The position numbers and the translations under genes are program-made. From the NCBI RefSeq assembly GCF_002077945.1, contig NZ_LVYD01000049.1, positions 62,001 to 126,000 on the forward strand: a stretch of DNA of 64,000 nucleotides. Direction: 5' to 3'. This stretch comes from Niastella vici (lineage in GTDB: Bacteria; Bacteroidota; Bacteroidia; Chitinophagales; Chitinophagaceae). Position 1 is the stretch's first letter. Every line of letters begins with the position of its first letter. Below are positions 45,280 through 54,500 of the stretch, piece after piece. Under the pieces are notes generated by a model. That model was not told the DNA's origin. It ran no database searches and worked only from the letters and a program-made list of their open reading frames with translations.

Positions 45280-46287
45280 ATGAAGAAATTGCTCGTGCTG
45301 ATTGTTTTTACGGTAGCTATGCAACCATCTTTTTCCCAAAAAGGGGGAAAGCTGGATTCTTTATTTGCACAGGGCGATACCACAGCTGTGATGGACTCAT
45401 TATTAAAAGATTTTGACCTGTATCTCGACAGCCTGGCCGGCCGTAAAAGTTTTTTCACCCTGAATACAGGTATTGGTACCGGGTTCTTCAGTTTTAACGA
45501 CAAGAATACCGTAACCGTGAACACGCAAAAAAAGCTCATTTTTTCGCCATCGATCGGCTATTTTCATAAAACGGGATTTGGCATCGCTGCTACAGGTGCT
45601 GCCTTATTGAATAACGGGATGAATTTTTACCAGTATTCGGTGAGCCCATCGTTCGATATGATAAAAAGGAGTTTTTCCACCGGTATCGCATATACCCGGT
45701 ACTTTACAAGGGATTCGCTCGATTTTTATACCACACCCATCCAGAATGAAGTATTTGCTTATTTCTCCTATAAGAAATGGTGGGTACGGCCAACCCTGAG
45801 CTTAAGCTATGGCTGGGGCAGTAAGGAAGAATATCAAAAAAGAGAAGTGCTTCGCCGGGAACGGTTGCTGGAATATTTAAACCGATATTATGTGAACATA
45901 AAGAACACTACATCGGTGCGTGATTTTTCAGCTACCATTTCAGTTCGAAAGGATATTGACTGGTATGGCGTATTAAGCAAGAACGATAACATAACGTTAA
46001 CGCCTATTGCCATGTTGAATGCGGGCACGCAGAATTATGGGTTTAACACCTCCTATTCCTATAACTTTTCACCCGTTCGCGCCAACTCATTACCCAGTAA
46101 TAAAGATATCTCGGATAATACGCAATTTGCGTTTCAGAGCGCCTGTTTGGCACTCAGGGGTGGCTACCTGAAAGGAAGGTTCCTATTGCAATCGCAGGTG
46201 TTGTTCGACTATTTTCTACAGGATGTACAGGACGGTAGTTCAAAACTCAATACCGTTTATTCCGTTACTGCCGGAATAAGCTTTTAA
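45280..46287 (+). CDS. Putative outer-membrane beta-barrel protein
   Basis: A 335-residue protein from the ATG at 45280 (MKKLLVLIVF); the frame is open back to 45190, but only this start gives a signal peptide (to PSFSQ). After a short linker the sequence is built of alternating aromatic and polar strands (FFTLNTGIGTGFFSF, WWVRPTLSLSYGWG, FNTSYSYNFS) and ends with YSVTAGISF, a terminal-phenylalanine ending typical of outer-membrane barrels. No specific family is recognised. It is divergent from the LytTR regulator gene. Confidence 0.75.
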   Translation: MKKLLVLIVFTVAMQPSFSQKGGKLDSLFAQGDTTAVMDSLLKDFDLYLDSLAGRKSFFTLNTGIGTGFFSFNDKNTVTVNTQKKLIFSPSIGYFHKTGFGIAATGAALLNNGMNFYQYSVSPSFDMIKRSFSTGIAYTRYFTRDSLDFYTTPIQNEVFAYFSYKKWWVRPTLSLSYGWGSKEEYQKREVLRRERLLEYLNRYYVNIKNTTSVRDFSATISVRKDIDWYGVLSKNDNITLTPIAMLNAGTQNYGFNTSYSYNFSPVRANSLPSNKDISDNTQFAFQSACLALRGGYLKGRFLLQSQVLFDYFLQDVQDGSSKLNTVYSVTAGISF

Positions 46288-46398
46288 CGAATTGATTTTT
46301 ATGTATTTCTTCACGCAGCTGTTAAGGGAAATTAACAGCCATGGGTGAACCTTGGCATATAAGTTGAATTTCTATTGGTGAACCATAAAAAACAGAAT

Positions 46399-46986
46399 AT
46401 GAAACTAAAATCCCTGGCGTTATTAACTATTGCTTCAACACTGACTTCTTTGTCGTTCGCTCAAGGATTCCATGTTGGCGTTAAAGCTGGTGCTAATATT
46501 TTCAAAGTGGACGGTACGTCGATGAAAGATGAATTTACTTTTGGATATAATCTGGGCGCATTTGCCGAATTGGGTCTCAGTGACAAAGTTGCTATACAGC
46601 CCGAAGTAATGTGGAACCAAACCAATTACCGCACCGGTACCAAATTCAGTGATATTTACCCCGAAGGCTCTAACGACGTAAAAGGAAAGCTGAATTATTT
46701 AAGCATTCCTATCTTATTAAATTACAACCTGGCCAAGTTCTTTACCCTGCAGGCCGGTCCGCAGTTTGGCATTCTGCTTAATCAGGATAATTCCCTTTTC
46801 CAAAATGGAAAGGATGCTTTTAAGAAAGGCGATTTCTCCATGCTGGGCGGCGTACAATTGAATATCGGCAGCCTGAAACTGGGAGGCCGTTATGTAGTTG
46901 GCCTGGCAAACATTAATGATATTGATAATAAGGAAAAATGGAAAAACCAGGGATTCCAGGTTTATCTGGGTACAAGAATATTATAA
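46399..46986 (+). CDS. PorT-type outer-membrane beta-barrel protein
   Basis: A 195-residue protein from the ATG at 46399 (MKLKSLALLTIA); the frame extends upstream to 46375. A signal peptide ending SLSFAQ is followed by the family opening GFHVGVKAGANIFKVDG, then GYNLGAFAELGLSDKVAIQPEV, LSIPILLNYNL, FTLQAGPQFGILL and a final barrel strand. It is the common 'porin family / outer membrane beta-barrel' type of Bacteroidota, probably an eight-strand barrel of unknown role. Confidence 0.87.
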   Translation: MKLKSLALLTIASTLTSLSFAQGFHVGVKAGANIFKVDGTSMKDEFTFGYNLGAFAELGLSDKVAIQPEVMWNQTNYRTGTKFSDIYPEGSNDVKGKLNYLSIPILLNYNLAKFFTLQAGPQFGILLNQDNSLFQNGKDAFKKGDFSMLGGVQLNIGSLKLGGRYVVGLANINDIDNKEKWKNQGFQVYLGTRIL

Positions 46987-47001
46987 CCAAATCCCCAATA
47001 T

Positions 47002-47038
47002 AAAAAAAGCTCTGTTGGCGTACAACAGAGCTTTTTTT
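47002..47038. terminator. Strong bidirectional hairpin terminator
   Basis: A perfect stem of 16 bp (AAAAAAAGCTCTGTTG with CAACAGAGCTTTTTTT) has a 5-base loop. It lies between the convergent barrel gene and pgi and serves both. Confidence 0.92.
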
Positions 47039-47062
47039 ATTCATGTTCTACAACTTACTTTA

Positions 47063-48718
47063 TTATTCTTCCTTCATCTTCTTCCAGGCGTTGATCAATC
47101 CGTTGGTCGATGAGTCGTGTTTGGTAACAGGTTTGTCATCCTGCAGCTCGGGCAGAATATTATTGGCAAGCTGTTTCCCTAATTCAACGCCCCATTGATC
47201 AAAGCTGAAGATATTCCAGATAACGCCCTGTACAAAGATCTTATGTTCGTACAAAGCGATCAGTTGCCCCAATGTATACGGCGTGATCATTTTTATCAGG
47301 AATGAATTGGTTGGCCTGTTGCCGGTAAATACTTTGAACGGCACCAGGGCTTCTATTTCTTCTTCCGATTTACCTGCTTTTACCAGTTCGGCTTCTGCCT
47401 CCGCCTCGGTTTTTCCATTCATCAACGCTTCTGTTTGCGCAAAGAAATTCGACAACAGTTTTGCATGATGATCACCGATAGGGTTGTGGCTGATGGCCGG
47501 TGCAATAAAATCGCAGGGTATCAGCAGGGTTCCCTGGTGTATTAACTGGTAAAACGCATGCTGGCCGTTGGTGCCCGGTTCTCCCCAAATAACTGGCCCC
47601 GTTTCGTACCGAACAGGTTTGCCCCTGCGGTCAACGCTTTTACCATTGCTTTCCATATTGCCTTGTTGAAAGTAGGCGGCAAAGCGGTGCATGTACTGAT
47701 CGTAAGGCAGAATGGCCTCCGTTTGGCTTTCGAAGAAATTGGTGTACCAAAGCCCTATAAGGCCCATGATCACCGGAATGTTTTTTTCGAAAGGTGTGGT
47801 GCGGAAATGATTATCGGCCGAAAGCGCGCCTTTTAACAGCGATTCAAAGTTCTCGTAGCCTACGGTGAGGGCAATGGATAAACCAATGGCGCTCCATAAA
47901 GAATAACGGCCGCCAACCCAGTCCCAGAATTCGAACATATTGGCTTTATCGATGCCGAATTTCACCACTTCTTTTTCATTGGTGCTAAGCGCCACAAAAT
48001 GTTTGGCGATATAGCTTTCGTCACCGGCTGCATCCAGGAACCATTGCCGGGCCGTATGGGCATTGGTCATGGTTTCCTGGGTGGTAAATGTTTTGGAGGC
48101 TATCAGGAACAATGTTTCCTGGGGCGTTACTTTCCGTAATGTTTCGGCGATATGGGTGGCGTCAACATTTGATACAAAGAAAGGCTGAATATCTTTTTTC
48201 CAGTAGGGTTTCAGGGCTTCAGTGACCATATAGGGGCCCAGGTCGCTGCCGCCAATGCCTATGTTGACAATGTATTTTATTTTATTGCCGGTATAACCCG
48301 TCCATTCACCGCTGTGAATACGGTTGCAGAACCGTTCCATTTGTTGTAATACCTTTTGCACCTGTGGCATTACGTCTTTGCCCTGTGCATATACAGGCGT
48401 CATGCTCAGGTTGCGCAGGGCAGTATGCAATACCGACCGGCCTTCTGTTTCGTTGATGGCATCGCCTGTGAACATGGCCTCAATGGCTTCGGGCAATTTG
48501 CATTCATTGGCGAGGTCGGTGAGCAGTGATAAGGTTTTGGCAGTGATCCGGTTCTTGGAGTAATCGAATAAGATGTCTTCAAATGAGATGGAAAATTGCT
48601 TAAACCTGTCGGCATCGTCGGCAAACAGTTCGCGCAAATGGGTTTCTGAGATCTTCTTGTAATGGCGTTCCAGTTTATCCCATGCTTCTGTATGGTGAGG
48701 CTTGATCTTTGGTAACAT
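47063..48718 (-). CDS. pgi: Glucose-6-phosphate isomerase
   Basis: A 551-residue cytoplasmic enzyme interconverting glucose 6-phosphate and fructose 6-phosphate. The long, eukaryote-like form is evident from [18 protein letters not shown], the substrate loop [58 protein letters not shown] and [16 protein letters not shown]. The conserved catalytic Glu, His and Lys regions are all present. The gene is single with its own terminator. Confidence 0.97.
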   Translation of the reverse strand: MLPKIKPHHTEAWDKLERHYKKISETHLRELFADDADRFKQFSISFEDILFDYSKNRITAKTLSLLTDLANECKLPEAIEAMFTGDAINETEGRSVLHTALRNLSMTPVYAQGKDVMPQVQKVLQQMERFCNRIHSGEWTGYTGNKIKYIVNIGIGGSDLGPYMVTEALKPYWKKDIQPFFVSNVDATHIAETLRKVTPQETLFLIASKTFTTQETMTNAHTARQWFLDAAGDESYIAKHFVALSTNEKEVVKFGIDKANMFEFWDWVGGRYSLWSAIGLSIALTVGYENFESLLKGALSADNHFRTTPFEKNIPVIMGLIGLWYTNFFESQTEAILPYDQYMHRFAAYFQQGNMESNGKSVDRRGKPVRYETGPVIWGEPGTNGQHAFYQLIHQGTLLIPCDFIAPAISHNPIGDHHAKLLSNFFAQTEALMNGKTEAEAEAELVKAGKSEEEIEALVPFKVFTGNRPTNSFLIKMITPYTLGQLIALYEHKIFVQGVIWNIFSFDQWGVELGKQLANNILPELQDDKPVTKHDSSTNGLINAWKKMKEE

Positions 48719-48793
48719 ACTTCATTGAATTAGCCCCAAAAATAAATGTTTCTATGGTCTTTGTTTGTTAGTTTTTCAAAGCACCCCGCTACA

Positions 48794-49642
48794 TTATTTT
48801 ACTATTACCACATTCGCCACTTTCCGCTGCCCTTCATGGTCCCATTTTTTATTGTCGGAAGGATAGTTCACCACGCCGTTACCAGGCTGTTTGCTGATCC
48901 AGCAGGTAGTGGAACCGCCGCCATCCATATTGATGCCGTCGCGGGCTTTTAACCATTTAATAATGATGGCCAGCTCGTACAACGACATGCCGGCGGCCTG
49001 CTCATTGCGGCCATCAACCGTGATGAACAGGATGCGCTTTTTACCCAGCCGGGCAATAGCCGTACGGGGATGGCGCGCGTGGTTGAATTCGCCGGTATCC
49101 AACGGCTGGCGATTGCCCTGCCAAAGCAACAAGGGGCCCGTATTCATAATGTCAGCTGCCTGTAACGTAGATTCCCAATTAACCGAGCTATCCCATTTGG
49201 CAATGCGTAATTTGCCATTATGGATCACCAGGGCGGCCTGCTGATGCCTGGCCCTTATGTTATTTGGCCAAAGCCGGTTATTGCTGAACACCGAATCGTT
49301 CAGTTTTATATAGTCAACCGAACCGCCATTCTTAGTATCGAAAAAATTACCGTTGATGGCGGCAATGGCGCCGGTTGCCTGGCCAAATTCACTGACCGGT
49401 TTTAGTGTTTTGGCTTCGGCACCGAGGGCAATGGCCCTTTTCTTTTTGAGTTTTATTTCAATGATGTTGATGTTCTGGTTCGATTGAAACAGGTTTTTGT
49501 CAAAATGAAAATGTTTCCACACAATACCCGGGGCAATGGTTTGCGTTTCCCATTTGGTATTAATGAAAACAAGGGAATCCTGTTGAGAGAATAATGCTGT
49601 TGAGTATACTAAGAAAAAGGTCGTTATAATTGATAGTTTCAT
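48794..49642 (-). CDS. Phosphodiester glycosidase (NAGPA/DUF2233) family protein
   Basis: A 282-residue exported protein with a signal peptide (KLSIITTFFLVYSTALFSQ). The NAGPA domain has AIAAINGNFFDTKNGG, NTGPLLLWQG, HPRTAIARLGKKRILFITVDGRN, MSLYELAIIIKWL and the signature INMDGGGSTTCWI. The family includes the human enzyme that uncovers mannose 6-phosphate and bacterial enzymes acting on sugar phosphodiesters, so it probably trims phosphodiester-linked glycans in the periplasm. Confidence 0.9.
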   Translation of the reverse strand: MKLSIITTFFLVYSTALFSQQDSLVFINTKWETQTIAPGIVWKHFHFDKNLFQSNQNINIIEIKLKKKRAIALGAEAKTLKPVSEFGQATGAIAAINGNFFDTKNGGSVDYIKLNDSVFSNNRLWPNNIRARHQQAALVIHNGKLRIAKWDSSVNWESTLQAADIMNTGPLLLWQGNRQPLDTGEFNHARHPRTAIARLGKKRILFITVDGRNEQAAGMSLYELAIIIKWLKARDGINMDGGGSTTCWISKQPGNGVVNYPSDNKKWDHEGQRKVANVVIVK

Positions 49643-49660
49643 GGCTGTTAGGATACAGGT

Positions 49661-49728
49661 TTTTTAGTTTATTAGTTTTTAAGTTCGTTAGTTAGTTTTC
49701 CTTTCAACTAATAAACTTACAAACTTTG
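49661..49728. repeat. AT-rich inverted repeat
   Basis: AGTTTATTAGTT (49666-49677) and AACTAATAAACT (49706-49717) are perfect inverse complements. Further TTAGTT and AACTTACAAACT units surround them. It is of the same kind as the elements at 10634 and 51847, and lies upstream of the glycosidase gene and just after the aldolase stop. Confidence 0.6.
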
Positions 49729-49734
49729 AGGATG

Positions 49735-50757
49735 TCACAAATTTAAATTGAGGATAGTGTCAACTACATACTTAACCATCTGCTGCGTTATTCCCAAATG
49801 CAATACCATCCTGATCTGCGTAGATGAAATAGGGATCACCAGGATATTCTTTTCCTTCAACGCCGCGGCCACCTGCGCAGGTTGATAAGGCGGTTGTATT
49901 TCGAAGATGATGATGTTTGTTTCTACCGGCAACAAGCCAGCGGTAAAGGTTGTTTTAATAAGGTTGGAAGCAATTTCTTTGGCGTTCTCATGATCTTGCT
50001 GCAACCCGATGATATTATTTTTAAGAGCATATACACCACACGCGGCCATATAACCGGCCTGCCGCATACCCCCGCCAAAAACCTTGCGTACCCGGCGTGC
50101 TTTTTTTATAAAGGCCTGGCTGCCTATGAGAATACTGCCTATGGGGCAACCCAATCCTTTGTTCAAACAAACCGATATGCTGTGAAATAAAGCGCCGTAT
50201 TGTTTGGGCGATTCGTTGCGGGCAACAATGGCATTAAATAAACGGGCACCATCGAGGTGCAGCGACAGATCATTGTTGTCACAAACGGTGCGAATGTGTT
50301 GTATGTCCTGAATATCATAACAACTGCCACCACCCCGGTTCGAAGTATTTTCAAGACATACCAGTGATGTATGGGCTTTATGTACATCATCGGGATTAAT
50401 AGCGGCCGCTACCTGTTCGGCTGTAATACGGCCCCGGTTACCGGGTAATAACCTTGATTGCACCCCCGAGTTAAATGCCATGCCACCGCCTTCGTATTGG
50501 TATACATGTGCGGTTTGATCACAGATCACTTCATCGCCCGGTTGTGTATGTACTTTAATGGCTATCTGGTTACTCATGGTGCCGGTAGGGCAATACAATG
50601 CGGCTTCCATCCCGAACAGGTCGGCCGCCATGGCTTCCAGCAAATTTACCGTAGGGTCTTCACCAAAAACATCGTCACCTACATGGGCTCTTGACATGGC
50701 ATCGAGCATTTCAGCAGTTGGTTGGGTAACTGTATCTGATCGTAAATCAACTAACAT
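49735..50757 (-). CDS. ltaE: Low-specificity L-threonine aldolase
   Basis: A 340-residue PLP enzyme of the threonine aldolase / beta-eliminating lyase family, cleaving L-threonine or allo-threonine to glycine and acetaldehyde. Diagnostic lines are [54 protein letters not shown] and the PLP lysine Lys200 in [13 protein letters not shown]. Length is normal. It is cytoplasmic and probably monocistronic. Confidence 0.93.
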   Translation of the reverse strand: MLVDLRSDTVTQPTAEMLDAMSRAHVGDDVFGEDPTVNLLEAMAADLFGMEAALYCPTGTMSNQIAIKVHTQPGDEVICDQTAHVYQYEGGGMAFNSGVQSRLLPGNRGRITAEQVAAAINPDDVHKAHTSLVCLENTSNRGGGSCYDIQDIQHIRTVCDNNDLSLHLDGARLFNAIVARNESPKQYGALFHSISVCLNKGLGCPIGSILIGSQAFIKKARRVRKVFGGGMRQAGYMAACGVYALKNNIIGLQQDHENAKEIASNLIKTTFTAGLLPVETNIIIFEIQPPYQPAQVAAALKEKNILVIPISSTQIRMVLHLGITQQMVKYVVDTILNLNL

Positions 50758-50961
50758 AAGTTATATCTGATATTGAATGTTAAATGTAAATAGCAATAAG
50801 CAATTTCCAAAAAATGGACGGTATCAATGTGGTGGAAAGCTGGCAACAGCCAGCATATCTTACAATAATTTATTTTAATAGAATATTAAACTTCCGTTAA
50901 AAGCCGGCATCAAAAACACGCACTTTACCTCATTCAATTTTTACACCTTAAAAGTATACTC

Positions 50962-51849
50962 ATGAAATGTAGAATTTCAGCTGCTATTGCTATGCTCTTT
51001 CTAATGGTATTATCAGTTGTTTCCTGTAAAAAGGATAACAGTGCTCAAACGCCTGTTAGTGATTCAGAAGCACAAACCATTAGCCAGGAAGATGCCGCCG
51101 CCGAAAATGAATATGATGATATTACCGAAATGGGGCTGGCAGCCGGGGCCGATATGGAAAGCGGCGCTATTGATAACGGCCGCATAGCAACCGATGGCAA
51201 CACCGCCCGTATACGCATCGATCTTTTCGTAAACCTGGCTTTGAAATTAGGACCTTGTGTTACTATTACTGCTGAACCTAACGACACTACTTTTCCCAAA
51301 ACAGTTACTATAAATTACGGCGATGGTTGTATTTGCCGCGATGGCAGGTTCAGAAAAGGATCGGTGGTCCTGTACTTCAGCGGCCCGCTTCGCAAAACCG
51401 GTTCTGTGCTTACGGTAACGCTGAAAGATTTTTATGTTAACCGCGCCCATATTGAAGGGGTGAAGACCATTACCAACCTCAGTGCCAACGGCGCCATAAA
51501 ATATTCAGTGAAGATAGAAGGTGGTAAGGTTACCTGGCCCAATGGCAGAGGATTTACTTATGTGGGCACCAAAACCGTTACGCAAATTGAAGGGGCTGCC
51601 ACTGCTGCCTGTGCCGATGATGTATACTCAACCGAAGTACGTACGCAGATCAAATATGCCAATGGTATTACGGTAACAAAGAATTCCGAATCACCGCTTA
51701 TTAAACCCGTAGCCTGTCACTGGATCACAAAAGGGGTATTGAAAATAACCATTAATGACCGGGTAATGCAGGTTGATTTTGGGGCGGGTGATTGTGATGA
51801 CAAAGCCTTATTGATATGGGCGAATGGACAGGTAGAGATCAGTTTGTAA
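50962..51849 (+). CDS. Hypothetical lipoprotein
   Basis: A 295-residue protein with a lipoprotein signal peptide whose lipobox ends at Cys22 (LSVVSCKKD), so it is anchored to a membrane. After an acidic linker (about 30-60), a beta-rich region contains TFPKTVTINYGDGCICRDGRFRKG and RKTGSVLTVTLKDFYVN. Two later segments echo it (GRGFTYVGTKTVTQIEG; WITKGVLKITINDRVMQVDFGAGDCDDKA), each with a GDGC or GDC motif. Function unknown; such proteins recur in Bacteroidota. Confidence 0.78.
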   Translation: MKCRISAAIAMLFLMVLSVVSCKKDNSAQTPVSDSEAQTISQEDAAAENEYDDITEMGLAAGADMESGAIDNGRIATDGNTARIRIDLFVNLALKLGPCVTITAEPNDTTFPKTVTINYGDGCICRDGRFRKGSVVLYFSGPLRKTGSVLTVTLKDFYVNRAHIEGVKTITNLSANGAIKYSVKIEGGKVTWPNGRGFTYVGTKTVTQIEGAATAACADDVYSTEVRTQIKYANGITVTKNSESPLIKPVACHWITKGVLKITINDRVMQVDFGAGDCDDKALLIWANGQVEISL

Positions 51850-51912
51850 GTTTTTGAATTTAAGAAACTAAAAACTAACTAAGAACTAACAAGCTAAAGA
51901 ACTTAAAAACTT
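51847..51912. repeat. AT-rich heptad-like repeat after the lipoprotein gene
   Basis: The stretch is composed of AACTAAA, AACTAAC and GAACTAAC units about 7 bp apart, with AAGTTTTT at its start and AAAAACTT at its end as inverted partners. It is related to the elements at 10634 and 49661. Confidence 0.55.
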
Positions 51913-51932
51913 TCTCGGAGCCACAAAAAATA

Positions 51933-51963
51933 AAAAGCCTTCCCGTTTTTCGGGAAGGCTTTT
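51933..51963. terminator. Bidirectional hairpin terminator
   Basis: The 13-bp perfect arms AAAAGCCTTCCCG and CGGGAAGGCTTTT enclose a loop of five T, between convergent genes ending at 51849 and 51981. Confidence 0.9.
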
Positions 51964-51980
51964 CTATATTCGATTGTAAT

Positions 51981-52370
51981 TTACATCGCAGGTTTTGCAT
52001 CAAAATCGAAATGCGGTTGTTGCGCAGCGGCAAATGCAGCAGGATCACCAGCGGGGCCAATGTATTTGGCATCGCCAAAGGCAAGCATAGGAAAAAATAT
52101 AAAACCTAAAAAGAGGAGGCCTAAAGTGTAACCAACGTCTTTTCCGAAACTTTTAGATAACAGATTGGTAGCCCATATACCAAAAACGGGAAACCACAGT
52201 ATGAATATCCACCACCATGGTTTGCCAATAATTTTTAACATCACTATAGTGCCATAAATGGGAATAATGGAAGCCCAGCCTGGTTGACCGGCTTTTTCAA
52301 ATACTTTCCATCCCACATAAATATAAAAACCTAAAAAAGCGAGATAGAAAAGAATTGCAATTACAATCAT
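51981..52370 (-). CDS. DUF5684 membrane protein
   Basis: A 129-residue integral membrane protein with three to four hydrophobic helices. The DUF5684 pattern is VGWKVFEKAGQPGWASIIPIYGTIVMLKIIGKPWWWIFILWFPVFG and then LLFLGFIFFPMLAFGDAKY. The C-terminal 25 residues are soluble (Ala, Pro rich). Function unknown. Confidence 0.83.
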   Translation of the reverse strand: MIVIAILFYLAFLGFYIYVGWKVFEKAGQPGWASIIPIYGTIVMLKIIGKPWWWIFILWFPVFGIWATNLLSKSFGKDVGYTLGLLFLGFIFFPMLAFGDAKYIGPAGDPAAFAAAQQPHFDFDAKPAM

Positions 52371-52839
52371 AGATTTAGTTGGTTTTAAATTAGGAATTAA
52401 TAAAAATGTAAATAATTTTTAACATTTGCAAGTGGTACCGTAAAATGAGTACGACGCCGGTACCGTAAATATGCGCCGGGCTTTACCCCGGTTCCTCGTA
52501 TAACCTAATGATTTTTACTATCATAACTCTCAGACTGGCTCGCTGAAATGTCGTATGAACACTTGTGCAAAACGCCTTTTGCATCCTGATTAGCATTCTG
52601 TTGTGTATGCGGATATTATTTAATGGTTCGGAACCATTTCATTTGTCAGGCGTTAAAAGGAGGATTCCCCGGCGCCTGGCAACCTGTATGAATTGACGGG
52701 GCAGTTATCGTTATATTACCATATAATGAAGTGCATAAATTACCCAGTTGCGGGTAATCAGGCCCCCGGTCTCTTATTGCCGGGAACGTCCTGAGCAGGT
52801 GTTCACCCACCGGCCGAAAGTCGATCGATCGAAGGGTGA
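52371..52839. other. Intergenic gap, nothing clear
   Basis: Open frames here (for example the minus-strand one ending at 52646) are shadows without protein character. No terminator or promoter with both boxes is visible. Confidence 0.4.
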
Positions 52840-53634
52840 TTATTGAACTTCCATCCAGGTATGATCGGCCAGCAATTTCACCATGGCCACAAACCGTTTG
52901 TAGGGCCCCGCGCCGCCGCCCCATTCTTTGGGGCTTACCATCGATAGCAAATGGCTTCCATCGGTTTTTTCATATACATAATAGGTATGTCCGATCACCG
53001 GCGTAAAGTTCAGTTTGGCGCCATAAATAAGAAGGGATAATTCTTTGCGTTTTTGTATTTCCTGCGCCTGTAATGCCAGCAGCTCTATTTGTTTCCTGAT
53101 TTGTTCCAGCTGCATATTGGTTTGTTCTTCCATTGCCGTAAGCGCCTTGTGCCTGATGACGCCTTCTTCGGTTGGTTTTATAACAGCGCCCGAAACAGAA
53201 GCCGAGTAGGGGAGCACACTCATTTGTTTATGATAGTACGCTATATTGGTATAAGGCTTTAATTGCGGAGTAAAGCCCTGTTGGGTGATGCGCAAATAAC
53301 CATTGGGCATTATCTCATGCAACAGGTGTAATACGGGTTCGTGCTGCCGGTAAAATACCGCTTCAAAGGTGATGCCATCAATAAATGTCGCTTTTAGCGT
53401 TTCTGCCACTTCCTGGTTTTCGAACGTGTGCTCCTGTCCGTCAGGCACAATATCATACCGGCTTTCGAAAGCCTGGTTTTCGAGGGTTACCCAGTTCATG
53501 GTAATGGAAAGAAGGCGCTCATTTTCTATGGCTTCCATCTTATATATACCAGAGCGTGGTCGGTCGCCCCATTCATACGTGCCTTTTTCGGGAAACAATT
53601 GCCAGCTTGATAAAAAATTATATGCCTGTACCAT
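52840..53634 (-). CDS. Hypothetical protein with DUF2452-like C-terminus
   Basis: A 264-residue cytoplasmic protein from the ATG at 53634; a TTG at 53646 is less likely. The N-terminal half (1-155) is beta-rich (GTYEWGDRPRSGIYKME, FESRYDIVPDGQEHTFEN) and unrecognised. The C-terminal part has a coiled helix (EQTNMQLEQIRKQIELLALQ) followed by FTPVIGHTYYVYEKTDGSHLLSMVSPKEWG and VAMVKLLADHTW, which resembles DUF2452. It may thus be a fusion of two domains. Function unknown. Confidence 0.7.
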   Translation of the reverse strand: MVQAYNFLSSWQLFPEKGTYEWGDRPRSGIYKMEAIENERLLSITMNWVTLENQAFESRYDIVPDGQEHTFENQEVAETLKATFIDGITFEAVFYRQHEPVLHLLHEIMPNGYLRITQQGFTPQLKPYTNIAYYHKQMSVLPYSASVSGAVIKPTEEGVIRHKALTAMEEQTNMQLEQIRKQIELLALQAQEIQKRKELSLLIYGAKLNFTPVIGHTYYVYEKTDGSHLLSMVSPKEWGGGAGPYKRFVAMVKLLADHTWMEVQ

Positions 53635-53690
53635 AAGCAGGCACAAAAGTCAGGCATTTTGCTGAAACAATTTCAGCGGGCTGAAAACAA

Positions 53691-53720
53691 AAAAGCTTCC
53701 CGACACGTCGGGAAGCTTTT
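53691..53720. terminator. Perfect palindromic terminator hairpin
   Basis: The 14-bp arms AAAAGCTTCCCGAC and GTCGGGAAGCTTTT have a 2-base loop. It follows the stop of the YqaE-like gene (53743) on the minus strand. Confidence 0.88.
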
Positions 53721-53742
53721 CAAAATTAGTTATATCGTGGCT

Positions 53743-54159
53743 TTAGATTACATCAAAAACCACCAGCAGTGCAAATATTACACCAGGGATCCAGAAGAGC
53801 AAAGTAAGGATCAGGCTGATCCAGAACTTTGTGTTCACTTCTTCTTCTTTCAGATAAACAGCCAATGGGGGTAACAGAATGGCCAGGATAGCCAGCAATA
53901 CCTGATCAGTTTCAGCAGCACGACCAGCCCTTTTATCAGCCTTATAATCTTTCAAAACCTTCTTAACTTCTTTGATGCGTGTTTTACGCTCATGTTTTGA
54001 CAGGTTCCTGAATTCATCAACGGCGGAAGTCACAGCTGCTGGCGCTGGTTCGGTTTTAGCAGTATTATCAGCAGCCGGTAAAGAAGCAGCCAGTGCCGGA
54101 GATGTGCAAACAGATACCATTACCAGTAAGGTCAGAACGTGGGTAGTGATCTTTTTCAT
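53743..54159 (-). CDS. YqaE/Pmp3-family membrane protein with exported linker
   Basis: A 138-residue protein from the ATG at 54159, chosen because a -7 element at 54178-54185 overlaps the upstream alternative start (54180). A signal peptide (KKITTHVLTLLVMVSVCTSPALA) is followed by an Ala-rich linker and a basic coil (LSKHERKTRIKEVKKVLKDYKADKR). The C-terminal YqaE/Pmp3 module (about 85-138; LLAILAILLPPLAVYLKEE, then WISLILTLLFWIPGVIFALLVV) makes two membrane helices. Pmp3 proteins influence membrane potential under stress. The extended N-terminal part is common in Bacteroidota members. Confidence 0.85.
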   Translation of the reverse strand: MKKITTHVLTLLVMVSVCTSPALAASLPAADNTAKTEPAPAAVTSAVDEFRNLSKHERKTRIKEVKKVLKDYKADKRAGRAAETDQVLLAILAILLPPLAVYLKEEEVNTKFWISLILTLLFWIPGVIFALLVVFDVI

Positions 54160-54177
54160 ATTATCTAATTTGATAAA

Positions 54178-54185
54178 CAAATATA
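54178..54185 (-). promoter_or_regulatory. Probable -7 element of the YqaE-like gene
   Basis: On the minus strand the sequence reads TATATTTG, matching TAnnTTTG, 18 bp from the ATG at 54159. A clear -33 TTTG is absent at the usual distance. Confidence 0.45.
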
Positions 54186-54500
54186 ATGAGGAATTTTTCA
54201 GATTAGAGCATCACATGCAATTAAAAGACCAGATAAAATGTTCAACATCTTTATAACCACCTTCTGATAATGTCAAATTAACCCCATTATATCCCTTATC
54301 CACTTACTTTTGTTTGGGGAAGCCTTGCCGGCTGCGGGAATTTTCCACAAAAACGCTAACCAATGTGTTGAAAAAATGTAAACCCGGCGATCATTTTTTA
54401 AGGTTGTATATAACAGTTAGGGTAAAACTGCATGCACCATAAGAAATACGGAAAAGAAATGACTATTATTGCACATTCAATTTTGTAGAAAATAATTACC
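54186..54500. other. Divergent spacer, nothing specific
   Basis: The spacer between the YqaE-like gene and the gene at 54501 is AT-rich, and I see no gene or repeat. Confidence 0.4.

Noticed and set aside
52646-52924. Minus-strand open frame of 92 codons
   Set aside because: It overlaps the end of the DUF2452-like gene in another frame and is not protein-like.
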